Shown piece by piece: positions 9,795 to 19,592 of a stretch of DNA of 64,000 nucleotides; positions within the stretch are counted from its first letter, which is position 1, and each line of letters starts with the position of its first letter. Source of the DNA: Bdellovibrio sp. UBA4095 (lineage in GTDB: Bacteria > Bdellovibrionota > Bdellovibrionia > Bdellovibrionales > Bdellovibrionaceae); assembly GCA_002381805.1 (NCBI GenBank), contig DFXZ01000004.1, forward strand, positions 806,001 through 870,000, read 5' to 3'. The notes under the pieces are model-generated. The model had not been told where the DNA came from, did no database searches, and was given only the letters and a program-made list of their open reading frames with translations. The translations under genes and the position numbers were made by a program.

Positions 9795-10343
9795 TTAGTT
9801 ATTCAACAAAGAAGAACCAGGAAGATTTGGAGTTTCGTCATCTTGTTGCAAGCCAGGAAGAACAGTCGCTTTTTCAGCCGCAACTTTTGCAGTTGTGTCT
9901 GTGTTGTAGCGAGTTGCTGCAGTAGCAACACGGTTCTCTAGGTTTTGCTTAACGCTGTCAGAAGAAGAAGCTTCTACGTTCACGTTATTTACTTGTTGCT
10001 TAGTCATGTAGTCCTGAGGGAACGCACCAAGCTTAGCAAGATATCCAGAAATGCTGCCGTTACCATTTTGGATGATTTCACGAAGTGTGAAAAGCGGAGC
10101 ATATTGAGATGCCTTCTTTTCAGCTTCGAAAATGATCTGAGTCAAAGTCGCAGCTGTAATATCGTTCTTAGACTTATTGTCGATAACCATAACTTCTTCA
10201 TTAGTTCTGATCATTTTTGCGATATCGTCTAACGTCACATAACAGCTTTGTTGTGTGTCGTACAATTTGCGATTCTGATAACGCTTGATGATTTTAACTT
10301 TAGAATTTGGCTTCGATGTCATAGTTTCGTTTTGGTTGATCAA
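9795..10343 (-). CDS. PhaR-like DNA-binding protein (polyhydroxyalkanoate regulator family)
   Basis: A 182-residue protein. Residues about 20-75 match the PHA_synth_repressor N-terminal domain: I-K-R-Y-Q-N-R-K-L-Y-D-T, then Y-V-T-L-D-D-I-A-K-M-I, V-I-D-N-K-S and D-I-T-A-A-T-L-T-Q-I-I. The C-terminal part is Ala/Thr/Asn-rich and lower in complexity. I chose the TTG at 10343 because GGGAGG lies 4 bases before it; the downstream ATG (10322) is too far from that site. In other bacteria PhaR represses phasin genes and binds PHA granules. No PHA gene is visible in this window, so the target is unknown. Confidence 0.8.
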   Translation of the reverse strand: MINQNETMTSKPNSKVKIIKRYQNRKLYDTQQSCYVTLDDIAKMIRTNEEVMVIDNKSKNDITAATLTQIIFEAEKKASQYAPLFTLREIIQNGNGSISGYLAKLGAFPQDYMTKQQVNNVNVEASSSDSVKQNLENRVATAATRYNTDTTAKVAAEKATVLPGLQQDDETPNLPGSSLLNN

Positions 10344-10627
10344 AGTGCCTCCCAATTTGAAATTCTCCCAAGGTTCTCAAGGAGATAAGTGCTAAAGTAT
10401 TCAGCAAAACCCCCTTAGATGCGCGCAAACTATCCCTGCCGCCACATGTTGTCAAGCGCTCGCCAGGCCAAAAGAAAAGACTCTAGGCGTTATTATTTCT
10501 CTAGCGAGACACTAATTAACGATAAATGTGGAACAGTTTGAAAAAATTAACGGACCTTTGTCTAAAGTTTTAGCCAAGGACTTCCGAAAGGATAAAAAGA
10601 TGATTTTATCCCAAGGAAAGTAATTCG
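10344..10627. other. Intergenic region with divergent promoters and an 8-bp hairpin
   Basis: This stretch of 284 bases lies between the divergent PhaR-like and pseudopilin-like genes and must hold both promoters. A perfect 8-base inverted repeat (GGATAAAA 10590-10597, TTTTATCC 10604-10611) sits just before the AAGGAAAG ribosome binding site of the downstream gene. No convincing ORF beyond a 7-codon one inside the hairpin. Confidence 0.45.
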
Positions 10628-11122
10628 ATGAAAACTGAACAAAAACAGGAGTTTAAGTCCTCTGGTGTGCTGGCCTTGTTGGGCCTTGTCAGTTTTTCTG
10701 CCGCCATCATTGCAGTTCCTTGGAATAAACATACTTTAGATTCTAAATCCGAAGCGGCAGTGCAGAAAGCCACCGTCGTTGGGTATCAAGTAGTTCAACT
10801 TTACCGCGAAGCGGCGCAAAATACCTCAAAACCGACCGATCCGGACCTGCGAGGCCCGGCCTCTGTGGAGGAATCTCTAGTACTTCAGGGCGATCATTTG
10901 CGCAGTACGGGGACGATGGGCACGGATCCTTGGGGGCAACCCTATAACTATCGCATCCTTAGCTCCGAAGGCCCTGATAAGGTAAAAATCCTGGTATGGT
11001 CCGGAGGGCCTAACAAAGTCAAAGAGACGTTGGAATTGGAAGACGAAGACAAACCGTTGGCTGTTCAGCCTGTCTATGCGGGAGACGATCTAGGAATACT
11101 TTTAAGTGTTTCTCATAACTGA
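10628..11122 (+). CDS. Membrane-anchored GspG/pseudopilin-like protein
   Basis: A 164-residue protein with a short N-terminal cytoplasmic part, one hydrophobic segment (about residues 13-30) and a long helix, then G-T-D-P-W-G-Q-P-Y-N-Y-R-I and V-W-S-G-G-P-N-K. The D-P-W-G-x-P-Y-x-Y element and the later S-x-G-P pattern are hallmarks of the globular end of type II secretion major pseudopilins. The prepilin peptidase motif (G followed by F-T-L-x-E) is absent at the hydrophobic segment, and no other secretion genes are adjacent. It may be a pseudopilin-derived protein fixed in the membrane. Confidence 0.5.
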   Translation: MKTEQKQEFKSSGVLALLGLVSFSAAIIAVPWNKHTLDSKSEAAVQKATVVGYQVVQLYREAAQNTSKPTDPDLRGPASVEESLVLQGDHLRSTGTMGTDPWGQPYNYRILSSEGPDKVKILVWSGGPNKVKETLELEDEDKPLAVQPVYAGDDLGILLSVSHN

Positions 11123-11238
11123 CTCAAGAATGACTCAGAATTAAACAAAACCGGACGTGGCGAATGTCCTGATGTGGTCCTGTGACCTTCAAGAAATTGT
11201 CGAAAAACGCCGATCATCCTAAAGACCAAGGAGATTCG

Positions 11239-13119
11239 ATGTTTCCATACACTAGGAAAGCGTTAACAGTGGCAATGCTCATGACCTTGACGGCCTGTGC
11301 GTCACTGAACACGACAAAGAATGATGCCGAAAAGGCCACCTATTACGAATCATCGTTTGATGATAAGAATCGGGCGCCTGCTTCTTTTGGTCCGCCTGCA
11401 ACCGTGCGTGACGGCAACACAGTTATTGATCCTCTTCATATGCAGACTCAGGCAGACTATTACTTTGCGATGGGTGAAGCCCACAGTCTTGATGGAAATC
11501 CAGGCAAGGCCGTGGAGTCTTTCAAGATGGTTTTAGTTTACGATCAAAGCTCAACGACCGTTAATATGAGATTGGCGGCTGAGTATCTTAAGCTGGGCCT
11601 CTTGAATGAAGCTGTCGAACAAGCGGAAGCGGCCGTGGCAAAAGACGGCAAGAATGTTGATGCTCACCTCTTATTAGGCGGACTGTACTCATCCATGAAG
11701 CTTTATCCAAAGGCGATGTCGCAGTACTACATAGTCGCAAAATTGGATCCGCAAAATACAGAAGCGCCCTTGTACATTGGTGCGCTGTACTCTGAGCAAA
11801 AACAATACGATAAGGCAGTGAAGTACTTTCAATCTCTGATTTCAAATCCGACCTATGCAACGCCTTACTTGGCTCACTATTATATCGGCCGAGTGCGTAT
11901 GGAACAGCCAGAGGCAAAATATCAGACTGCAGCTGAAGAGTCTTTGAAGAAAGCTTTGAAGATTAAGCCTGACTTCACGGATGCAGTTTTATCCCTGGGT
12001 TCGCTGTACACTCGTCAAAAGCAAGAGCCAAAGGCTATAAGCTTGTATCGCAACTACCAGAAAGAAAATGCGCCTCATCCGCGAATTTCTGAAGTGTTGG
12101 CGCAGATCTATATCGAAGATGGTGATTATGCTCGTGCTTATGAGCAACTCGAAATACTGGAAGCAGACTCTGACGAGCCACTGAACATCAAGATGAAGAT
12201 GGCGCTGATCCTTATCGAACAGAAACAATATGGTGAAGCTACTGCCAAGCTAGAAGATATTTTAAGGGAAGCTCCTGAATCCGACAAAGTGCGCTTCTAT
12301 CTTGCGGCAGTCTATGAGGAAACTCGGCAAAATGAAAAAGCCATTCGTGAATTCAAAAAGATCCCACCAACTAGCACTTATTACGGTGAGGCAGTTGTAC
12401 ACGCTGCTTATCTTTTAAAGGGGCAGGGGCGAGTGGATGAGGGGTTGGCTATTGCGGAAGCGGGTTTGAAGAATCGTGACGATCAACCGCAAGTTTACGC
12501 AATGTACGCTTCGCTATTGGATGAAAAGAATGATTTGAAAAAGGCTTCAGAGATTTTGAAAAAAGGTTTGGAGAAGTTTCCCAAGAACGCTCAGCTTCGC
12601 TTCTACTATGGAACTATCACCGATCGTATCGGAGATAAGCAAGCAGTCGTCGATCAGATGAAAAAGGTTTTGGAAATTGATCCTGATCATGTTCAAGGGA
12701 TGAATTACCTGGCCTTCACTTGGGCAGAGATGAACATCAACTTACCAGATGCAGAAAAGCTTGCGCGCAAAGCGCTTTCGCTCGAGCCACAGGACGGATA
12801 TATCCTGGATACATTGGGATGGATTCTCTATAAACAGAGCAAATACACAGAGGCGATTAAGTTTCTGGAAGCAGCTCATAAACAGCAGTCTTCTGTTAGT
12901 ATTATTGCCGAGCATTTGGGTGATGTTTACTTAAAGAAGTCGATGGTGGATAAAGCCAAGAAGATGTATCACAAAGCTGTCGAACTAGAGACTGACGCGA
13001 CCAAGTTGAAAGAACTTAAAAATAAGATCACTTCTATTGAAAAGCAGGAGCTGAATTCACCAAGAATGCCTGCTTCTGAAAAGCCTATTGCAGAGCACAC
13101 TGAGGTAAAGGCTCCTTAA
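11239..13119 (+). CDS. Large TPR-repeat lipoprotein
   Basis: A 626-residue lipoprotein with lipobox L-T-A-C (about residues 14-17). Nearly the whole mature chain is tetratricopeptide repeats, from A-D-Y-Y-F-A-M-G-E-A to Y-H-K-A-V-E-L-E, including the typical final array D-G-Y-I-L-D-T-L-G-W-I-L-Y-K. The start at 11239 follows AAGGAG by 6 bases; an in-frame TTG-type extension upstream would hide the signal peptide. Proteins of this layout act as scaffolds at the outer membrane; the partner here is unknown. It abuts the opposing membrane-protein gene exactly, stop codon to stop codon. Confidence 0.8.
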   Translation: MFPYTRKALTVAMLMTLTACASLNTTKNDAEKATYYESSFDDKNRAPASFGPPATVRDGNTVIDPLHMQTQADYYFAMGEAHSLDGNPGKAVESFKMVLVYDQSSTTVNMRLAAEYLKLGLLNEAVEQAEAAVAKDGKNVDAHLLLGGLYSSMKLYPKAMSQYYIVAKLDPQNTEAPLYIGALYSEQKQYDKAVKYFQSLISNPTYATPYLAHYYIGRVRMEQPEAKYQTAAEESLKKALKIKPDFTDAVLSLGSLYTRQKQEPKAISLYRNYQKENAPHPRISEVLAQIYIEDGDYARAYEQLEILEADSDEPLNIKMKMALILIEQKQYGEATAKLEDILREAPESDKVRFYLAAVYEETRQNEKAIREFKKIPPTSTYYGEAVVHAAYLLKGQGRVDEGLAIAEAGLKNRDDQPQVYAMYASLLDEKNDLKKASEILKKGLEKFPKNAQLRFYYGTITDRIGDKQAVVDQMKKVLEIDPDHVQGMNYLAFTWAEMNINLPDAEKLARKALSLEPQDGYILDTLGWILYKQSKYTEAIKFLEAAHKQQSSVSIIAEHLGDVYLKKSMVDKAKKMYHKAVELETDATKLKELKNKITSIEKQELNSPRMPASEKPIAEHTEVKAP

Positions 13120-13731
13120 TTAAGGGGTCTTTGCTGTCTTAATTTCCTGATCTAAATAATAAGTCACAAAGAACAGTGCTGGCAGAGCCAAGACAAAGCC
13201 GGCGCCATTTGCCAAGCTGCTTAAACTAAAAAGAGCTCCCAAGTAGAAGCTTGCAAGAGCATACTTCTTTAGAAAACGAAACGATGTAAGCGCTACGACG
13301 TCAATGGATTTAGCCAATGTCTGCGAACTGTTAAGATGCAGTTCGATAGCCTGGTTAAGAATGATATAGAAATATATTCCCAGAAAAAACAGACCGCTGG
13401 TTAATGGCAGAGTCATCCATAATTCTTGTGGCGTTTGCAGTAAACCGAATGCAGAGCCCACAAGAATACTTGTGGGCATCAGTATAATTCCGACGATGAT
13501 GTAGGCGGGCCATTTACTTTTTAAGAATAAAAAACTTGCGGGCCACTTTCCATAGTGGAGCCGTGTGGTCACGGCCCTTTGAAGTAAAATGAGTATGAGT
13601 GACAGCGCAAACATGCTTATGAATGGCAATAGACGCACGACAAAAAGGAGACCTGTTGCAAAGATGCCCAGAGCGAGTGTTTCGCGCCACAGATTACTCA
13701 TTGCAAACAAAGCTTGTTTAAAAGAATTCAT
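13120..13731 (-). CDS. Integral membrane protein of unknown function
   Basis: A 203-residue protein with about five hydrophobic segments (near residues 18-55, 73-95, 107-127, 155-190) and no catalytic motif that I recognise. It may be related to small helical membrane proteins of the DUF4013/YciC kind, but this is only by general layout. It is divergent to the LolB-like lipoprotein with 17 bases between the starts, so their promoters must lie inside each other's 5' regions or overlap. Confidence 0.6.
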   Translation of the reverse strand: MNSFKQALFAMSNLWRETLALGIFATGLLFVVRLLPFISMFALSLILILLQRAVTTRLHYGKWPASFLFLKSKWPAYIIVGIILMPTSILVGSAFGLLQTPQELWMTLPLTSGLFFLGIYFYIILNQAIELHLNSSQTLAKSIDVVALTSFRFLKKYALASFYLGALFSLSSLANGAGFVLALPALFFVTYYLDQEIKTAKTP

Positions 13732-13748
13732 TTCTCTATGCTAAGGCA

Positions 13749-14375
13749 ATGAACAGAAGTAGCAATTATTTTCTCCTTTCTTTGATACTCCTAGCAATTG
13801 TCGGTTGCGCGACTAAGCCCAAAACCACGGGCCCGTTGCAGCAGGCTCAATGGGAAACTAAAGCGCTGATAAAAGATCTTAAGACGAATAAAAACCAGAC
13901 TTTGAATATTGATATTTATGCGGTGAAAAACGATCGAGCGCGAATTGAAATTTCTGCACTCATGGGTTTCCAAGTAGCAAGTTTGGTTATGGATAACAAA
14001 GATATTTCATATGCTATCTATCCCCAGAAGAAATTCTACTACGGAGTTAATTCTGAAGAAGCCTTTTCAAGAGTTATTAACCTGCCTCTTCATCCTATGA
14101 ATCTGATTAATGTTGCGTTTGAAGACCCGGTGAAAGGATCTGGTTGGCAATGCTCTAAAGATCAGTCCGGTCAGCTCTCCAGCTGTCTTAATGCTGAACG
14201 AAAAATGAGGATTGTCTGGTCTGGTAGAGTAGATGGTGCCAAAAAAGTTGTTATAACTGCACCGCAGTTCGAGATGCAATGGGCCTATGAAGCACCTCAG
14301 ACTGAAGTCCAGTTTAAGCCCGAGCTTTTCACTCTGAGACAGCCTAAAGGGTTTAAAGCAATACAAATTAATTAA
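13749..14375 (+). CDS. LolA/LolB-like lipoprotein
   Basis: A 208-residue lipoprotein with lipobox I-V-G-C (about residues 17-20). The mature part is beta-rich in a pattern like LolA/LolB or DUF4292 proteins: [26 protein letters not shown], then [14 protein letters not shown]. Such proteins bind lipid or lipoprotein acyl chains in a half-barrel. The A-L-M-G segment and following strand are the best matches to that fold. Function is inferred, not shown. Confidence 0.55.
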   Translation: MNRSSNYFLLSLILLAIVGCATKPKTTGPLQQAQWETKALIKDLKTNKNQTLNIDIYAVKNDRARIEISALMGFQVASLVMDNKDISYAIYPQKKFYYGVNSEEAFSRVINLPLHPMNLINVAFEDPVKGSGWQCSKDQSGQLSSCLNAERKMRIVWSGRVDGAKKVVITAPQFEMQWAYEAPQTEVQFKPELFTLRQPKGFKAIQIN

Positions 14376-14454
14376 ATTTCTCGTTAACCGTCCTGTTCTG
14401 GGGCATACTCTAAGTATCAGGTGCATGCAAATCACCGGCACCTTGGGAGAGATT

Positions 14455-16530
14455 ATGGCCTCTAAGATCGACCTTCAATCACTCGTTTCCAATTGGCAAA
14501 ATACAAGCAAGCACGCGAAAGAACACTGGAGTGGAACTTTCGACGAGTATCTAGACTTGGTCAAAGCCAATCCCAAGACTACCCGCAATGCCTATCAGCG
14601 CATGTATGACATGATCGTGGAAGAAGGCACTGAAACTTATATCGATTTCAAGAAAGAAGTTGTGCGCTTCAAGTTTTTTGATGACGCGCATAATAGTGGA
14701 CGAGATGCCGTCTTTGGCTTGGACGTTCAGCTGAACAAACTGGTCAATGTACTAAAGGCTGCAGCGCTTGGTTATGGAACTGAAAAGCGTGTTATCTTGC
14801 TGCATGGTCCGGTGGGGAGTGCGAAGTCGACGATCTGCCGCATGCTTAAGAAGGGCCTTGAGCGCTATTCACACACGCCAGAAGGCGCGCTTTACACTTT
14901 TGAATGGATCGATGAAAATCAGGAGCTCGATGGTCTATTGGGAAAAGGCGTGAAGGCTTTTCCATCTCCTATGAATGAAGAGCCATTGCTCTTGATTCCG
15001 GAAGAGCTTCGTCCTGCTATCTTCGAGCAAATTAACAAGGGGCAAGAAGGTTCCTATCGAGTTTCCATTGATGGAGAGCTCAGCCCTCCCTCTAGATTTA
15101 TTTTTAAAATGCTGAGCGAGCGTTACAATGGCGACCTGATGAAAATTCTATCGCATGTTCGTGTCCGACGTTTCTTCATCTCTGAAGCGGATCGAATTGG
15201 TATCGGTACTTTCCAGCCCAAGGATGAAAAGAATCAGGACTCTACTGAACTTACAGGTGATATCAACTACCGTAAGATTGCCGAGTATGGATCGGATTCA
15301 GATCCTAGAGCGTTCAATTTCGATGGCGAGTTTAACGTTGCTAACCGTGGCATGATCGAGTTTGTCGAGGTCCTAAAGCTTGACGTCGCGTTCCTTTACG
15401 ATTTGCTAGGCGCGTCCCAAGAGCATCGCGTGAAGCCTAAAAAGTTTGCGCAGACTCATATCGACGAGGTTATTATCGGCCATACGAATGAGCCAGAGTA
15501 CCGTCGTCTGCAAGATAACGAATTCATGGAAGCCCTACGAGATCGTACAGTCAAAATTGACATTCCCTACATCACTCGTTGGAGAGATGAGATTAATATT
15601 TACAAGCGCGATTTTAATTCCCAGAAGGTGCGCGGAATTAGCATTGCGCCACATACGGTTGAGATGGCAGCAATGTGGGCTATCTTGACTCGTTTGGAAA
15701 AGCCTAAGAAAGCTAACTTGACCCGTTTGCAAAAGCTTAAGTTGTATAATGGTAAGACCTTGGCGAATTATACCGAAGACAATGTTAGGGAGCTTCGTAA
15801 AGAGGCGAACCGAGAAGGACTTGAAGGTATTTCTGCTCGATATATCCAGGATAAGTTGTCGAACGCACTAGTGGCGGCTCAACAGTCGAATAAAGGATCG
15901 GTGAATCCTTTCATGGTATTTAAGGAGCTTGAGTCCGGATTGAAGAATCATTCCTTAATTGCCAATGAAGATTTAAAAACAGAGTACAAGGAACTTTTGG
16001 GTGTAGTCCTTCAGGAATACGAAGAGATAATTAAGGGCGAAGTTCAAAGAGCGATCAGTGCAGATGAAAGTGCAATGCAAAGACTCTGCGCAAACTATAT
16101 CGACAACGTTAAGGCCTATACTCAAAGGGAAAAAGTTCGTAACCAGTTTACTGGAAATGACGAAGAGCCAGATGAGCGTCTTATGAGATCTATCGAAGAG
16201 AAGATTGAAATTCCTGAGTCTCGCAAGGATGATTTCCGCCGCGAGATCATGAATTACATTGGTGCTTTGGCTCTTGAAGGCAAGAAGTTCAATTATAAAA
16301 TGAACGAACGTCTTCATAAGGCTATTGAGCTGAAGCTGTTCGAAGACCAGAAAGACAGCATCAAGCTGACGACTTTGGTTTCAAATGTGGCTGACAAAGA
16401 CACTCAAGAGAAGATTGATATTGTAAAAACCCGTCTCATCAAGGACTTCGGTTACGACGAGATTTCTGCAAGTGATGTGCTTCATTACGTTGCAAGTATC
16501 TTCGCCCGAGGGGACGTAAAGAATAAGTAA
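14455..16530 (+). CDS. prkA: PrkA-family serine protein kinase (YeaG-like)
   Basis: A 691-residue protein. The AAA-type P-loop reads [10 protein letters not shown] near residue 120, followed by F-E-W-I-D-E-N-Q and L-L-L-I-P-E-E-L-R, all typical of PrkA/YeaG. The C-terminal PrkA domain is present. I placed the start at 14455 because GGGAGA lies 5 bases before it. PrkA proteins are ATP-using serine kinases or AAA ATPases linked to starvation and, in Bacillus, sporulation. The next gene overlaps the stop (TAATG) and is followed by spoVR, the standard PrkA-YeaH-SpoVR set. Confidence 0.92.
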   Translation: MASKIDLQSLVSNWQNTSKHAKEHWSGTFDEYLDLVKANPKTTRNAYQRMYDMIVEEGTETYIDFKKEVVRFKFFDDAHNSGRDAVFGLDVQLNKLVNVLKAAALGYGTEKRVILLHGPVGSAKSTICRMLKKGLERYSHTPEGALYTFEWIDENQELDGLLGKGVKAFPSPMNEEPLLLIPEELRPAIFEQINKGQEGSYRVSIDGELSPPSRFIFKMLSERYNGDLMKILSHVRVRRFFISEADRIGIGTFQPKDEKNQDSTELTGDINYRKIAEYGSDSDPRAFNFDGEFNVANRGMIEFVEVLKLDVAFLYDLLGASQEHRVKPKKFAQTHIDEVIIGHTNEPEYRRLQDNEFMEALRDRTVKIDIPYITRWRDEINIYKRDFNSQKVRGISIAPHTVEMAAMWAILTRLEKPKKANLTRLQKLKLYNGKTLANYTEDNVRELRKEANREGLEGISARYIQDKLSNALVAAQQSNKGSVNPFMVFKELESGLKNHSLIANEDLKTEYKELLGVVLQEYEEIIKGEVQRAISADESAMQRLCANYIDNVKAYTQREKVRNQFTGNDEEPDERLMRSIEEKIEIPESRKDDFRREIMNYIGALALEGKKFNYKMNERLHKAIELKLFEDQKDSIKLTTLVSNVADKDTQEKIDIVKTRLIKDFGYDEISASDVLHYVASIFARGDVKNK

Positions 16531-17627
16531 TGTCAATACGGGAAGACCACAACAGATTTAGAGACATCGTTAAAGGCAAGGTTAAAGAAGATCTGCGTAA
16601 ATATGTCTCTCAAGGTGAGATGATCGGGAAGCGGGAAGACGAGTTCGTCAAAATCCCGCTTCCGCGTATTGATATTCCGAATTTTCGCTATGGTCCTAAA
16701 CAGCAGGGTGGCGTCGGTCAAGGCGAAGGACAGCAAGGCCAAGACGTCGGTGAGCCAGGTGAAGGTGGACAAGGTCAAGCGGGCGAAGCTCCCGGCGAGC
16801 ACTTGCTTGAAGTTGAGCTTTCTCTTGAAGAGCTTGCTGACATACTTGGCGAAAAACTGCAGCTTCCCAATATCCAACCTAAAGGTCACAAGAATATTGA
16901 TTCGGTAAAGACGAAATTTACTGGATTGGCCCCGGTGGGACCCGAAGGTTTGCGACATTTCAAATCATCTTACAAGCGCGCCTTGAAACGTATGGTGGGC
17001 TCTGGAACTTATAATCCCGAAGATCCTCTGGTTTTGCCGATTCGTCGGGATATGCAGTATAAATCTTTTAAAAAAGTAACTAAGCCGCAAACTCAAGCGG
17101 TAGTCATCTATATGATGGACGTTTCCGGCAGTATGGGCGACGAACAAAAAGAGATCGTCCGCCTTGAAAGCTTTTGGATCAATACCTGGTTGAAAAAGCA
17201 TTACAAGGGCTTGGAAACTCGTTTTATTATTCACGATGCGGCGGCCAAGGAAGTCGATGAAGATACCTTCTTTCGGACGAGCGAGTCTGGCGGTACTTTG
17301 ATCAGCTCGGCATACAAGTTATGTCAGGAAATTATTGAGAAAGACTATCCAGTTCAGGATTGGAATATTTATCCCTTTCATTTTTCTGATGGAGACAACT
17401 GGTCAGGAGAAGACACGCGTTTGTGTGTGAAACTCTTGCAAGATTTCTTTCTTCCGAATTGCAATGTGTTCAGTTACGGCCAAGTCGAAAGCAAATATGG
17501 CAGTGGGCAGTTTCTGAAAGACCTGCAAAAGGAATTCGGAGAAGATGACCGACTGACATTAAGTCAGATCGAAAATCGTGACAAAATTCTTGATTCTATC
17601 AAAGACTTTCTGGGTAAAGGTCGTTAA
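16530..17627 (+). CDS. yeaH: YeaH/UPF0229 (DUF444) von Willebrand-type protein
   Basis: A 365-residue protein. The N-terminal third contains a Gly/Gln-rich linker (about residues 60-95). The C-terminal half is the DUF444 VWA-like domain, with a MIDAS-type D-V-S-G-S-M near residue 197 and a later T-L-I-S-S-A and [11 protein letters not shown]444 proteins work with PrkA-type kinases under nitrogen limitation and stationary phase in E. coli. The gene overlaps prkA by one base and precedes spoVR by 24 bases, supporting one transcription unit. Confidence 0.92.
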   Translation: MSIREDHNRFRDIVKGKVKEDLRKYVSQGEMIGKREDEFVKIPLPRIDIPNFRYGPKQQGGVGQGEGQQGQDVGEPGEGGQGQAGEAPGEHLLEVELSLEELADILGEKLQLPNIQPKGHKNIDSVKTKFTGLAPVGPEGLRHFKSSYKRALKRMVGSGTYNPEDPLVLPIRRDMQYKSFKKVTKPQTQAVVIYMMDVSGSMGDEQKEIVRLESFWINTWLKKHYKGLETRFIIHDAAAKEVDEDTFFRTSESGGTLISSAYKLCQEIIEKDYPVQDWNIYPFHFSDGDNWSGEDTRLCVKLLQDFFLPNCNVFSYGQVESKYGSGQFLKDLQKEFGEDDRLTLSQIENRDKILDSIKDFLGKGR

Positions 17628-17651
17628 TCGGCACGTCCTGAAGGAGAGAGT

Positions 17652-19181
17652 ATGGCTAACTTAACGCCAGAACTAGAAGCTGAAAGAAAAAAAATATGTA
17701 AGATCGCGAAAGATGCGGGCTTAGATTTTTTCGAAACAATTTTCGAGCTTATTACTTACGACCAAATCAATCAGTTCGCTGCTTATGGTGGTTTTCCCGT
17801 TCGTTATCCACATTGGAAATTCGGAATGGAGTACGAGCACCTATCCAAGAGCTATGAGTACGGCTTATCTAAAATCTATGAGATGGTGATCAATACCGAT
17901 CCTTGCTATGCCTACCTGATGGAAGGCAATGCGATGATGGATCAAAAACTGGTCATGGCGCACGTGTATGGCCACTGTGATTTTTTCAAGAACAATATCT
18001 GGTTTTCGAAAACAAATCGAAAAATGATGGATCAGATGGCGAACCACGCGACGAGAATTCGTCGATATATGGATCGCTATGGCTATGATGTTGTGGAAAA
18101 TTTTATCGACGTCTGCCTTAGTTTGGAAAACCTAATTGATCGTTATAGTCCCTATGTGGAAAAGTCTGTTGTTAAGTCTGAAAGTCCACAAGCAGAGGCG
18201 AATCCCAATTATCTCTTAAGGGTGGATCGCTCCTATATGCGCGATTACATCAATCCCCCATCCTTCGTTGCTGAGCAGAAGAAGAAAGCCGAGGACGAAG
18301 CAGCTCAAAAGGCCTCGCGTTTTCCACAAGAGCCGGAAAAGGACGTCTTAAAGTTCTTTCTTCATTACGCACCTCTTACGGATTGGCAGCAGGATGTCTT
18401 ATCAATAATTCGTGACGAGGCTTACTATTTCTCTCCGCAGGGAATGACAAAAACCATGAACGAGGGCTGGGCCTCTTACTGGCATTCTCATTTGATGACG
18501 ACAAAAATATTGAATGATTCAGAAATCATAGATTTCGCTGACCACCACAGTGGTACCATGGCCATGGCGCCGAATGGTTATAATCCTTACAAAGTTGGCA
18601 TTGAACTGTTCAGAGATATCGAAGAACGGTGGAATAAAGGTCAGTTTGGCAGAGAATGGGAAGAGTGCGATGACGTTCGCGAGCGCAAGCACTGGGATAA
18701 AAGGCTAAATCTTGGCCGAGAAAAAATATTCGAGGTCCGCAAGGTTTGCAACGACGTGACATTTATTGATCAGTTTTTAACAGAGGACTTCTGTGTTCGG
18801 AACAAGTTGTTTGTTTATCGATTCAACAAAAAGACTAACAAGTTTGAAATTGATACCAAGGACTTCAAAGCGATCAAAGCTCAACTGCTGTTTCATATGA
18901 CCAACTTTGGTCAGCCGATCATCCGAATTGAAGATGCGAACTTTGAAAATCGAGGAGAACTGCTACTGACGCATTTGCACGAGGGCATCGATATGCAACC
19001 GGATTTTATGAGTGAAACACTTAAGAATGTTTTCAAAATGTGGAAACGGCCGGTCAATATCGCAACTATTATGGATGAAACTCCGCAGCTTTTTAGATTC
19101 GACGGAAAGGAGTATACAACACACAACCTTGGACAAGAGTCCGCTTCTGCTGAATCTAAAGAAGAAAGTTCGCATTCATGA
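17652..19181 (+). CDS. spoVR: SpoVR family protein
   Basis: A 509-residue protein of the usual SpoVR (YcgB) length. Signature segments include Y-P-H-W-K-F-G-M-E-Y, Y-E-M-V-I-N-T-D-P-C-Y-A-Y-L-M-E-G-N and M-N-E-G-W-A-S-Y-W-H. A strong AAGGAGAG site precedes the ATG. In Bacillus SpoVR is needed for spore cortex; its enterobacterial homologue is part of the YeaG-YeaH-YcgB stress module. There is no sign here of sporulation genes, so a starvation role is more likely. The stop overlaps the start of the SUI1 gene by 4 bases. Confidence 0.95.
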   Translation: MANLTPELEAERKKICKIAKDAGLDFFETIFELITYDQINQFAAYGGFPVRYPHWKFGMEYEHLSKSYEYGLSKIYEMVINTDPCYAYLMEGNAMMDQKLVMAHVYGHCDFFKNNIWFSKTNRKMMDQMANHATRIRRYMDRYGYDVVENFIDVCLSLENLIDRYSPYVEKSVVKSESPQAEANPNYLLRVDRSYMRDYINPPSFVAEQKKKAEDEAAQKASRFPQEPEKDVLKFFLHYAPLTDWQQDVLSIIRDEAYYFSPQGMTKTMNEGWASYWHSHLMTTKILNDSEIIDFADHHSGTMAMAPNGYNPYKVGIELFRDIEERWNKGQFGREWEECDDVRERKHWDKRLNLGREKIFEVRKVCNDVTFIDQFLTEDFCVRNKLFVYRFNKKTNKFEIDTKDFKAIKAQLLFHMTNFGQPIIRIEDANFENRGELLLTHLHEGIDMQPDFMSETLKNVFKMWKRPVNIATIMDETPQLFRFDGKEYTTHNLGQESASAESKEESSHS

Positions 19182-19537
19182 GTAATCGACTTGTATATAG
19201 CACCGATCCCAAAGATAAAGTTAGTTGCCCGAAGTGTGGGAAATTTGTTTCAGATTGTTCGTGTGTGGCCCTGGAAGATACGGTAGATAAGGCATTCACG
19301 ATAATTTTTCGTATTGAGAAAAATGGTAGAGGCGGAAAGATAGTCACAGTTCTTGACGGATTCCCGCGGAACGAAGAGTATCTAAAAAGTCTTACCAAGG
19401 AACTCAAGGCTAAGTGCGGGGTTGGCGGTACATTCGCTATCGGCGACAAGCATGGAGTCATCGAGATCCAAGGTGACAAAAGGGATCAGCTAAAGAAGAT
19501 CCTCGACGGAAAAAAGTTGAAGTACAAAGGCGTATAA
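19178..19537 (+). CDS. SUI1/eIF1-like protein with N-terminal zinc knuckle
   Basis: A 119-residue protein. Residues about 17-29 hold C-P-K-C-G-K-F and C-S-C, a zinc-binding pattern. The rest is the SUI1 domain: R-I-E-K-N-G-R-G-G-K-I-V-T-V, then L-K-A-K-C-G-V-G-G-T and I-E-I-Q-G-D, as in bacterial YciH. Bacterial SUI1 proteins can increase the fidelity of initiation in vitro, and a physiological role is unsettled. It is translationally coupled to spoVR (ATGA overlap), which ties it to the PrkA/SpoVR operon. Confidence 0.9.
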   Translation: MSNRLVYSTDPKDKVSCPKCGKFVSDCSCVALEDTVDKAFTIIFRIEKNGRGGKIVTVLDGFPRNEEYLKSLTKELKAKCGVGGTFAIGDKHGVIEIQGDKRDQLKKILDGKKLKYKGV

Positions 19538-19592
19538 AAACTGGACGTTGTTTATCTTGTCTTCACATGGAATTGGGGACATTATCATCAAT

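Noticed and set aside
13114..13125. Perfect palindrome CCTTAATTAAGG
   Set aside because: It consists of the two stop codons of exactly abutting convergent genes, so it needs no further explanation.
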